From: an uncultured Paraglaciecola sp.
GTDB lineage: Bacteria > Pseudomonadota > Gammaproteobacteria > Enterobacterales > Alteromonadaceae
NCBI GenBank assembly: GCA_905479025.1
Contig: CAJQKX010000665.1
Location: 1 to 5,631, forward strand
Reading direction: 5' to 3'
DNA length: 5,631 nt
Shown here: positions 1 through 5,631 of the stretch, piece after piece
Layout: the number at the start of each line of letters is the position of its first letter
Numbering within the stretch: position 1 is the stretch's first letter
Position numbers and translations under genes: made by a program
The notes under the pieces: generated by a model
Database searches by the model: none
What the model saw: only the letters and a program-made list of their open reading frames with translations
What the model was told of the DNA's origin: nothing

Positions 1-720
1 CGCTATTAAAACTACCACAAAAAGCGATCGTGAGTATCTTGATATTTCATTCCAATCGACCTGCTTCGCATCCAAACTTCGGAGTCGAGGTCGCACCAAC
101 CACCAATACCCAAACCCCAAGAAAACAACGATGACGCTTACGAAGGTATATATCAGGGCAAGATCCTGCAAATCCATCGCAGGCCATTTGTAAAGAAAAA
201 TGATCAGACAGACATTCCCACACACATTCACCAAAAATATCGAACTCGTCACACGCCTCAATCCCTGGAGGCTCATGCCCAGCAACATGACTAATGCAAG
301 ACCAACAATAGCAAAGGACATAGCCCTCAAAACAGGTGTCAACTCTGGCTTTTTAAAAACATCACCAGCCAGGTCGGCTGCAAGAAACACCGACAGCGAA
401 AGAATACTGCCAACAATAAACGCTACAACAACACTTCTGACTAAGATCGATCTTACTAGCGACCAGTTTCTAGTAGCAAACGCCCTACCAGTAAAATACA
501 AAACACTTTGATCTAAACCCAAGCAGCAAACAACAGAAAGTATATTAATAATTGAAAACGCCAAAAAGAAATATCCTGACTGTTCTGCACCAAGATTCCT
601 CGCCACTAACGCACTGAATAAAAAACCTGACAGGGCGGCAATAATACGAATCACTAGAGAAACTAGCGACTGAAAAAACATTTCTTTCGGCAACAAGGCT
701 TTAAAGCTTTTTACATTCAC
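1..720 (-). CDS. wzx: Wzx-type polysaccharide flippase, N-terminal part (runs off left edge)
   Basis: This frame stays open from a GTG at 720 to base 1, giving 240 residues of a hydrophobic protein. An early segment reads SGFLFSALVARNLGAEQSGY (about residues 31-50). This is the usual first-helix ending and first loop of MOP/MATE-superfamily Wzx flippases, which move undecaprenyl-linked repeat units from the cytoplasmic to the periplasmic leaflet. Predicted helices lie near residues 20-40, 49-68, 93-114, 131-150, 158-177 and 186-207, with a seventh beginning near 230. Full-length relatives are about 400-500 residues with 12-14 helices, so roughly half is visible. An in-frame TGA two codons upstream (729-727) leaves GTG 720 as the natural start. 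ATG 681 is a possible internal alternative but would remove the basic leader. The Shine-Dalgarno is weak, and the gene starts 19 nt after the nitroreductase stop, which suggests coupled translation. The family call is strong; the substrate is unknown. Confidence 0.88.
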   Translation of the reverse strand, partial: MNVKSFKALLPKEMFFQSLVSLVIRIIAALSGFLFSALVARNLGAEQSGYFFLAFSIINILSVVCCLGLDQSVLYFTGRAFATRNWSLVRSILVRSVVVAFIVGSILSLSVFLAADLAGDVFKKPELTPVLRAMSFAIVGLALVMLLGMSLQGLRRVTSSIFLVNVCGNVCLIIFLYKWPAMDLQDLALIYTFVSVIVVFLGFGYWWLVRPRLRSLDAKQVDWNEISRYSRSLFVVVLIA

Positions 721-739
721 AATATTTCAGCCGTCGTCT

Positions 740-1759
740 TCATTCAAAAGAAACAACATCATCGAACGCTACTTTATTCGATTGAGCTACGTTAAACTTC
801 CTTGGAAGACCACCAACTGCGATGAGTGTAATTATATTATTCGACGCCGGTATAGAAATAACTTGTCTCAGCCTAATATCCTGCCTAGCACCTACTGACC
901 AGTTAAGAAAGCACGTACCCAGTCCTTGACCGTGAAGTGCGTACACAAGACTCATAGCCATCAACCCACCATCTACAAAAGATTGATTTCGCTCTTTTGC
1001 TCCATTAAAGCAACGAAGCTCGGATGCAACGACGATTACGTGACTGGCTTGATCACCAAAGCCCCTGTTACCATTTTGCAGCGAAAGGATTTTCTCTTTC
1101 ATTTCAGAGGAGCTATAAACATAGATCCTTGTGGTAGGCCTATTACAAACCGATGGTGCGTTCCTCGCAGTCTCAATGGCCTCTTTAATTTCTTGATCGG
1201 GAATCATACAGCCATCAAAATGACGAACACTATGACGAGACAAGGCCAAATCACGAAAACTACCCTTGAGCGAGGATAAAATATATTTTTTTTCTATCGC
1301 AACTACACCTCCTAAATTCGCTTCCGTATTGCTTAAGGCATCTTCATACTTCAGGTAAAACTCTGCCAAATATTTGCATTCAAAAGGCAAAGGATCATGA
1401 AAATCAATATAACTTTTTACGGTCCCGATAGCGTAGAAAATGGTTTTATCAAAGCCATACAAAGCTACATATTCATTAATAAAATATACCAACCTCTTTA
1501 AAACCGGCTGGCCGAAACCCAATCTTGGGTGATGAAATGACAAGCCTTTTTCAATAACATGGTAGTTTATTGTAATAACAGCTTTCAGCTTTTCTCTACT
1601 GTTGACACTAAATGTCATGCCTGAATATCTGTAATACCTTCCAACATCATAAAAATAATCAAATAGAACCAATATATTTTCCACAATTGATTTTAGAATT
1701 TCTTTTGTCTTTACACTGAGGTTTTTTTTGAGCATCGCAATTGCTTTCACTAAAATCAT
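740..1759 (-). CDS. Nitroreductase-family flavoprotein with N-terminal extension, in glycan cluster
   Basis: The product has 339 residues. The C-terminal half (about 170-339) is a nitroreductase fold. RHSVRHFDG at 175-183 and APSVCNRP at 201-208 match the usual FMN-phosphate and ribityl contacts. DGGLMAMSLVYALHGQGLG (263-281) is the conserved central helix and turn, and AVGGLP (314-319) is the usual C-terminal strand motif. The fold normally binds FMN and uses NAD(P)H, often as a dimer. Family members include reductases, dehalogenases, azoline oxidases and the BluB flavin-cleaving enzyme, so the reaction cannot be read from the fold. Residues 1-165 are extra compared with a standard enzyme of about 200 residues. 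They include YHVIEKGLSFHHPRLGFG (66-83), which I recall from similar long nitroreductases in other polysaccharide loci. No signal peptide or convincing transmembrane helix is seen, so it is probably cytoplasmic. The start at ATG 1759 has GGAAGG just upstream; GTG 1750 is an alternative. Substrate and role in glycan synthesis are unknown. Confidence 0.85.
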   Translation of the reverse strand: MILVKAIAMLKKNLSVKTKEILKSIVENILVLFDYFYDVGRYYRYSGMTFSVNSREKLKAVITINYHVIEKGLSFHHPRLGFGQPVLKRLVYFINEYVALYGFDKTIFYAIGTVKSYIDFHDPLPFECKYLAEFYLKYEDALSNTEANLGGVVAIEKKYILSSLKGSFRDLALSRHSVRHFDGCMIPDQEIKEAIETARNAPSVCNRPTTRIYVYSSSEMKEKILSLQNGNRGFGDQASHVIVVASELRCFNGAKERNQSFVDGGLMAMSLVYALHGQGLGTCFLNWSVGARQDIRLRQVISIPASNNIITLIAVGGLPRKFNVAQSNKVAFDDVVSFE

Positions 1760-1820
1760 ATCCTTCCGACAATCTCAAATTTGCTTTTAACTATCATAAT
1801 TCAATAACCACCTGGTATAA
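1760..1820 (-). other. Longest intergenic gap in the window (61 nt)
   Basis: This AT-rich spacer separates the GT26 stop codon from the nitroreductase start. It contains a TATGAT hexamer (-10-like), but no acceptable -35 box sits 16-18 nt upstream. No stable GC-rich hairpin with a following T-run is visible. I therefore see no supported promoter or terminator and treat the genes on both sides as one transcript. It remains the only gap large enough to hold an internal promoter. Confidence 0.5.
1762..1767 (-). promoter_or_regulatory. Probable ribosome binding site of the nitroreductase gene
   Basis: GGAAGG on the minus strand lies 2 nt before ATG 1759, which is closer than usual, and 11 nt before GTG 1750, which is farther than usual. 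It supports initiation here but does not clearly decide between the two starts. ATG is preferred as the commoner start codon. Confidence 0.4.
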
Positions 1821-2576
1821 TTATTTCAATAGCCGATCTATCATCTGCCGAAGTTTTGCAATCCCTAACATTGCGATGAAATACGAATTAGTCGTCAAAT
1901 AACGTCGCCACATCCGCTGCGGCTCCTGCATAAAGCGAAAAAACCACTCCATACCAAGGGCCTGCATCCATAATGGAGCTCGCCTTATGTTTCCAGAGAA
2001 AACATCGAACGTTCCTCCAACCCCCATTATGAATTTAACGTCCAGGCAAAGGCGCCACCGGCAAATAAAGGCCTCTTTTTCTGGCGATTTGATACCTATA
2101 AAAAGTATATCGGGCTGGCACTGATTGATTAGCTTAACAATCTCTTCCTCAGATCCACTAAAATAGCCGTTATGAAACCCAGCCACATCGAGCTTCGGGC
2201 AAGATGCTACTGCTTGCTCAACAGTAGCACTGACAACCGCCTGAGTTGCTCCGAGAAAAAAAACTGAAAAGCCATTCGCCGCTGAAACTTTAAGTAAATC
2301 TACAAACAAATCAGCCCCTGCAATACGCTCAACCGCGCTGTTTCCAAGTATTTTGCAACCGAAAACCACACCCATACCATCTAGATTTATAATGGGCGCG
2401 TCATTTACATATTTCTTAATTTGCGGATTTTTTTCTGACATCAAAAAGGAAGCCGCATTAATATCACTACGGTAGACATGCTTAGCGCCACACTTGATCG
2501 AGTCACAAATCGCTTTTAAGGTCTCTTCTCTGGTCCAGCTATCATAGTGAAGCCCCATTATTTTTTGTCTAGTCAT
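1821..2576 (-). CDS. WecG/TagA/CpsF-family (GT26) glycosyltransferase
   Basis: The product has 251 residues from ATG 2576, the usual size for GT26. Family landmarks appear in order: SDINAAS (37-43, at the usual T-x-N site), NLDGMGVVFG (64-73), VERIAGADL (82-90), VFFLGA (105-110), CQPDILFIGIKSPEKE (153-168), GVGGTFDVFSG (185-195), RRAPLWMQALGMEWFFR (198-214) and EPQRMWRRYL (218-227). Asp66 aligns with the proposed catalytic base of TagA. Known members transfer an N-acetylmannosamine or ManNAcA-type sugar from UDP to an undecaprenyl-diphosphate-linked sugar at the membrane's inner face. The basic and aromatic C-terminal part is the segment linked to membrane attachment in TagA. The usual PKQE motif reads PEKE, a variant I recall from other members. 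ATG 2609 would add 11 residues and lengthen the overlap with the upstream gene to 41 nt. ATG 2576 has a very strong Shine-Dalgarno and an 8-nt overlap, so it is preferred. Donor sugar is not inferable. Confidence 0.92.
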   Translation of the reverse strand: MTRQKIMGLHYDSWTREETLKAICDSIKCGAKHVYRSDINAASFLMSEKNPQIKKYVNDAPIINLDGMGVVFGCKILGNSAVERIAGADLFVDLLKVSAANGFSVFFLGATQAVVSATVEQAVASCPKLDVAGFHNGYFSGSEEEIVKLINQCQPDILFIGIKSPEKEAFICRWRLCLDVKFIMGVGGTFDVFSGNIRRAPLWMQALGMEWFFRFMQEPQRMWRRYLTTNSYFIAMLGIAKLRQMIDRLLK

Positions 2577-3534
2577 ACTCCTCCTCGAAAAGTGTGCGAT
2601 ATTGATCATTCATGATTTCCATAGAGCTAAATCGATGCCTTCTCTTTTTAATGGTCGCATCAATCAAAACTGAACCATAAACATATTCTAACGCGCAGCA
2701 CATTCCCTGCAGATCACCGGGCTCAAAAAATTTAACGTGCTCTTCACCGGAAAGAGTTTCAAAAACACTTAAGCTCGATGCCAAAACATAATGGCCATAC
2801 TCTAACGCCTCATAGTAAACTAGGCCAAACCCTTCATATCTTGAAGGAACGACCACTACACTAGCATCAACACATTCACGAAAAGGCTTGTCTTTTTTTC
2901 CGCAAAATTCTATGTTGAAGGAGCCTGCTGCGCACTCAAGCAATTCATCTAAACATTCACCATCACCAATTATTCTCAAAAAGACATCGGATTTCCCTTC
3001 GGAGAAAATCTTGAATGCCTCAACCAAATCTCTTACCCCCTTTTGCTGAGACAAACGCCCTACATAGCAAATAGTAAATTGATCAGCGCCACCCTCCCTG
3101 TAACTTGCCTCATCTACATCCAAACCGTTATAAATGGTACATATAGCTGACTCAGGACAGTGAGCTGATAGGTACGAAAAAACCTCATCCGAAACTGCTA
3201 CATATTTCATACAAGTGTTTACTTTAAAAATAAAATTTTTGCTTGGGAAGATATTGTGGCAAATAAAATAACTATTTTTATGGCGTAAAAATAAATTCAG
3301 GATTAGAAAAATCCTATGATGGATGATGATAATACTTTGACGCTGAAATATAGCGCAATACACATAATTCAAAAAACAAAGGGGGACGTTTGATAGTGTT
3401 TTCTTACCCTGGCTATAGACGAAATCGAAGCCGAATATTTCCGAGCCCGCAAAAACGCTATGTATTTGATGGGCTATAGTCTGCGCCCCACCAGCGGTCT
3501 TATTCGCATGATTAATGAACTGAAACACCTTCAA
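2569..3534 (-). CDS. GT4-type glycosyltransferase (glycosyltransferases group 1)
   Basis: The product has 321 residues from TTG 3534. It is a GT-B-fold retaining glycosyltransferase expected to add one sugar from a nucleotide-sugar donor to the lipid-linked repeat unit. The N-terminus, KVFQFINHANKTAGGAQ (2-18), has the first strand and the glycine-rich acceptor-side loop. VAVSDEV (112-118) and YNGLD (135-139) mark the domain junction. YVGRLSQQKG (157-166) supplies the Arg and Lys that usually contact the donor diphosphate. GDGE (190-193) follows, and SRYEGFGLVYYE (231-242) contains the EX7E pair Glu234/Glu242. No transmembrane helix is needed; it probably acts at the cytoplasmic membrane face. 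An in-frame ATG at 3630 would add 32 residues overlapping the polymerase gene by 100 nt and lying outside the homologous region. TTG 3534, in a TTGA overlap with the upstream stop, gives a standard M-K-V-F start; GTG 3528 is also possible. At 321 residues it is short for the family but appears complete. Confidence 0.9.
   Translation of the reverse strand: MKVFQFINHANKTAGGAQTIAHQIHSVFAGSEIFGFDFVYSQGKKTLSNVPLCFLNYVYCAIFQRQSIIIIHHRIFLILNLFLRHKNSYFICHNIFPSKNFIFKVNTCMKYVAVSDEVFSYLSAHCPESAICTIYNGLDVDEASYREGGADQFTICYVGRLSQQKGVRDLVEAFKIFSEGKSDVFLRIIGDGECLDELLECAAGSFNIEFCGKKDKPFRECVDASVVVVPSRYEGFGLVYYEALEYGHYVLASSLSVFETLSGEEHVKFFEPGDLQGMCCALEYVYGSVLIDATIKKRRHRFSSMEIMNDQYRTLFEEEYD
2578..2586 (-). promoter_or_regulatory. 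Strong ribosome binding site of the GT26 gene, inside the GT4 coding end
   Basis: The minus strand reads GAGGAGGAG, then T, then ATG 2576. It contains a perfect AGGAGG (2580-2585) with a short 3-nt spacer, and GAGG (2583-2586) with a 6-nt spacer. It decides the GT26 start against ATG 2609. The same nine bases encode the Glu-Glu-Glu near the C-terminus of the upstream glycosyltransferase. Confidence 0.8.
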
Positions 3535-4691
3535 TTTGATTGCACCACACGATTTCTCACAATCATCATTGGCAACATATACATCAAAAATTGATATATT
3601 GGATAGAACATCCCGGCTATATACATACACATTAGAAATACAACATCTAGCGTATCAGCCTCCCGTTTACTGCCAAGAAACCACCCATCATAAATAAAAA
3701 GCAATAGTCCCAGATAACCCATTTCAAAAAAAACAACATATATTTCAGAGTTATCACGGCGAGTCAATGACTGATCGAAAAGATAATTGCTCCAACTCAA
3801 CTCAAGCTCATTAGAGAACCAACCCCAGTTTGAAAAGCCTTTACCCAGCAACTGCGCATCTAATGGATAAGAAAGCATAGTAGATACAACGTTATAACCG
3901 GTATAAAATCGTGCTGCCGCCGATCGATCGCCGTCCAAACCGCCGGCCATGGCTAAATAAAGAAATAAACCGCCGCTTGAAAGCAAAATGACAACTGGAA
4001 TAAATCTCCTAAGCCTCCCAGCCAAACCACCAAAGAAATAGACAAAAATAAAAAGCGCCAGGAAAAAATAGATCAGCCTATTCTCACTTAAAAAAAGGCA
4101 ACTGACTGATAGAGCAATTAAAAAAATTGGATATAGAGCAAGCCTCTCAAGACTCCTAACATACACAAACAGCCATGAAAATAAAATAAGTCCATACCAA
4201 TTGGGCTCTAGAAAAAAACCCCGCATTCTATTCGCAAGGTAATAATAATGTTCGGACTGAACCCCCCTCAACTCTAGCTGCATTGAAAAAATATCCGCCA
4301 AACCATACTGAAAAATACCAGTAACGCACAAGGTCAATACACAAATGGATGAAAGCCTCTGAATGTTGACGGATCCTGAAGACTCGGAAACATATATGTA
4401 TACCAGTGTAAAAACCAAAAAGTAAAAAAGCATTTTGAAATAAACAGCAAGGTGGACTGCATTCGGCAGCCCAATGGCAATTAATATGTAAAAAATAATT
4501 ATCGTATTGTCTTTTTTTACTATTTTCTCATTAAAGTGATAATTTTTATCAGCCAACATAGCAAGCAACGCCGCCATAGCAATAATGATCCCAGCCTGAA
4601 CATAAAATCCCGCAACACTAGCTTTCAAAAGACTATCAAAGCAAGTCAAAAAAACGACGACATAAAGTGTTGAGGCGATCGAAATTCTCAT
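3531..4691 (-). CDS. wzy: Wzy-like polysaccharide polymerase (O-antigen polymerase/ligase type)
   Basis: The product has 386 very hydrophobic residues with about 10-11 predicted helices, near 4-20, 27-47, 63-80, 84-101, 114-134, 165-178, 187-201, 205-222, 230-249, 318-336 and 347-375. RGFFLEPNWYG (157-167) resembles the R-x-x-G-x-x-x-E-P-N motif of O-antigen polymerase and ligase proteins. A long loop (about 250-317), probably periplasmic, holds LGKGFSNWGW (282-291) and ends in DNSEIYVVFFEMGYLG (313-328), matching the conserved N-S and E-x-G-x-x-G region after the large loop in this superfamily. Wzy proteins join flipped repeat units in the periplasm at the undecaprenyl-diphosphate end. Having wzx and glycosyltransferases nearby favours polymerase over ligase, but sequence alone does not exclude a ligase. 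It starts 13 nt after the pyruvyl transferase stop with no good Shine-Dalgarno, suggesting coupled translation. Its TGA overlaps the start of the GT4 gene. Confidence 0.85.
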   Translation of the reverse strand: MRISIASTLYVVVFLTCFDSLLKASVAGFYVQAGIIIAMAALLAMLADKNYHFNEKIVKKDNTIIIFYILIAIGLPNAVHLAVYFKMLFYFLVFTLVYIYVSESSGSVNIQRLSSICVLTLCVTGIFQYGLADIFSMQLELRGVQSEHYYYLANRMRGFFLEPNWYGLILFSWLFVYVRSLERLALYPIFLIALSVSCLFLSENRLIYFFLALFIFVYFFGGLAGRLRRFIPVVILLSSGGLFLYLAMAGGLDGDRSAAARFYTGYNVVSTMLSYPLDAQLLGKGFSNWGWFSNELELSWSNYLFDQSLTRRDNSEIYVVFFEMGYLGLLLFIYDGWFLGSKREADTLDVVFLMCMYIAGMFYPIYQFLMYMLPMMIVRNRVVQSN

Positions 4692-4704
4692 CGCGAGAAA
4701 AAAC

Positions 4705-5631
4705 TCACGTCAGCGACTCTAACAAAAACCGCTTAGATCCATCTACGTAATCGTTAAAGTCAGTGTACTCACGATTTTGTAGTAGCTCAGCCACAACACC
4801 CTCATCAAAACGATCGGCGAGAGAGAGTAAGCACTGATCCATTCCTACTTTTTTTAAAAAACTTTCAAGCCTTACATTTTTTGACTCGTCACAATGTGAA
4901 ACAACGAATAATGGCTTTCGAAAATTTACACCGAACGCCGTCCCGTGAAATGAATTAGTAACTACCACCTCACAAGAGTCAAAAAAAGAAACCCAGTCAG
5001 AGGGCGATATATTTAATAGATTTCTATCTGCCGAGCTTATTGGCTTATCGCCAATATGAAAAACAGGGAGCCCTAGAGAATTTTTTATTTTTGAAACAAA
5101 TAAGTCGTAATGCCGCCGCGTTTCATCTGTTCCAACCTCATATGAAACGATAAACTTTTCACGCGGAACTAACTTCGAATGACAAATATCGTGATAAGAC
5201 ATCTTACCAAGCAAAAGTGTTGGGTCGACCACGAGGAATGGTTCAATAACATCTTCCATTTTAGATACATCATAAGCTAGGTGCGACTCTCGAATACCTA
5301 GAGCATGGAATTCTGAAAGTGCCTTACAAGCTTCAGGATCGCCACTTAATATATTTGCTCCCGCACTAGCTGCGTATGCTATTTTTTTTGCACTGTGCTT
5401 ATATTTTTGCAGGAAAACTGCATCCACCGATCCACCTGTCAAATTTTTATTCCATATCTGGTCGCTACCGCAAATAATAACATCACAGTAATCTAAATTT
5501 TTTTCAATATCTTTTTTTGAAAAAAACATTTTTTTCGTAATCTGCAAATGATTATCAGAGAAGTTTTTAAATTTTTTAATTCGCTTATATTTTAGTAGCG
5601 TTTTTTTTATACTTTTTGCAGGTCGAAAAAT
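4705..5631 (-). CDS. Polysaccharide pyruvyl transferase family protein, N-terminus beyond right edge
   Basis: The window holds 308 C-terminal residues, numbered here from the edge. Family landmarks are VIICGSDQIWN (51-61), KKIAYAASAG (82-91), IRES (113-116), VVDPTLLL (134-141), SPSDWVSFFDS (209-219) and VVTNSFHGTAFGVNFRKPL (223-241). These match the pyruvyl transferase family (CsaB, WcaK, EpsO and related proteins). Characterised members transfer pyruvate from phosphoenolpyruvate to a sugar as a ketal, adding negative charge to the polymer. Some homologues have not been shown to do this. The frame is open without a stop through base 5631. The TTG at 5547 is therefore an internal Leu, not the start. 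Relatives are about 360-400 residues, so about 50-90 N-terminal residues are missing, including the usual N-Y-G-A-x-L-Q nucleotide-binding-like start. It is probably cytoplasmic, acting on a lipid-linked unit or nucleotide sugar. It ends 13 nt before the polymerase gene. Confidence 0.9.
   Translation of the reverse strand: MFRPAKSIKKTLLKYKRIKKFKNFSDNHLQITKKMFFSKKDIEKNLDYCDVIICGSDQIWNKNLTGGSVDAVFLQKYKHSAKKIAYAASAGANILSGDPEACKALSEFHALGIRESHLAYDVSKMEDVIEPFLVVDPTLLLGKMSYHDICHSKLVPREKFIVSYEVGTDETRRHYDLFVSKIKNSLGLPVFHIGDKPISSADRNLLNISPSDWVSFFDSCEVVVTNSFHGTAFGVNFRKPLFVVSHCDESKNVRLESFLKKVGMDQCLLSLADRFDEGVVAELLQNREYTDFNDYVDGSKRFLLESLT

Noticed and set aside
442..455. 14-nt perfect palindrome TAAGATCGATCTTA
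   Set aside because: It lies inside the flippase coding region, is not repeated elsewhere in the window and encodes ordinary family sequence. A chance palindrome is more likely than an operator.
200..511. Plus-strand open frame of 103 codons
   Set aside because: It lies wholly opposite the flippase gene, whose minus-strand translation shows clear family motifs and helices. The plus-strand product has no recognisable motif and looks like an antisense shadow.
696..716. Hairpin-like AAAGCTTTAAAGC near the start of the flippase gene
   Set aside because: The self-complementary core is AT-rich and weak and lies within the first codons of the flippase, so it is not a credible terminator.
926..1279. 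Plus-strand open frame of 117 codons
   Set aside because: It lies opposite the flavin-domain part of the nitroreductase gene. The protein has no recognisable domain, and no Shine-Dalgarno is evident.
1760..1820. Possible internal promoter upstream of the nitroreductase gene
   Set aside because: A TATGAT hexamer is present, but the sequence about 16 nt upstream (TTATAC) matches the -35 consensus poorly. In AT-rich DNA such a -10 match is expected by chance.
3921..3930. CGATCGATCG palindrome
   Set aside because: It is a short GATC-containing repeat inside the polymerase gene, with no second copy or promoter context.
1..5631. Search for tRNA genes, CRISPR arrays, insertion sequences and long direct or inverted repeats
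   Set aside because: Nearly all bases are accounted for by six tightly packed coding regions. No spaced repeat array, transposase frame, terminal inverted repeats or tRNA cloverleaf was seen by eye.

Overview
The window is an interior piece of a surface-polysaccharide (exopolysaccharide, capsule or O-antigen type) biosynthesis locus. All six genes lie on the minus strand and read from the right edge to the left edge. The base composition is AT-rich, several starts are GTG or TTG, and the gene content is that of a Wzx/Wzy-dependent pathway. This suggests a Gram-negative bacterium, plausibly a gammaproteobacterium, but nothing in the window fixes the genus. Such loci are often AT-rich and horizontally exchanged, so composition is a poor guide to the host.

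In transcription order: (1) a polysaccharide pyruvyl transferase family protein (4705-5631) whose N-terminus lies beyond the right edge; (2) a multi-spanning Wzy-like polymerase (3531-4691); (3) a GT4-type glycosyltransferase (2569-3534); (4) a WecG/TagA/CpsF-type (GT26) glycosyltransferase (1821-2576); (5) a nitroreductase-family flavoprotein with a long N-terminal extension (740-1759); (6) the first 240 residues of a Wzx-type flippase (1-720), which runs off the left edge. Junctions are tight: 13 nt between 1 and 2, a 4-nt overlap between 2 and 3, an 8-nt overlap between 3 and 4, 61 nt between 4 and 5, and 19 nt between 5 and 6. No convincing internal promoter or terminator was seen, so this is most likely one operon segment.

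Inferred working model: GT4 and GT26 add sugars to an undecaprenyl-linked repeat unit on the cytoplasmic face. The pyruvyl transferase homologue may decorate a sugar with a pyruvate ketal. Wzx flips the unit and Wzy polymerises it in the periplasm. The least explained member is the nitroreductase-like protein. It keeps the recognisable flavin-fold motifs but sits among glycan genes and carries about 165 extra N-terminal residues. The initiating glycosyl-phosphate transferase, the export proteins and the nucleotide-sugar genes are not in the window.
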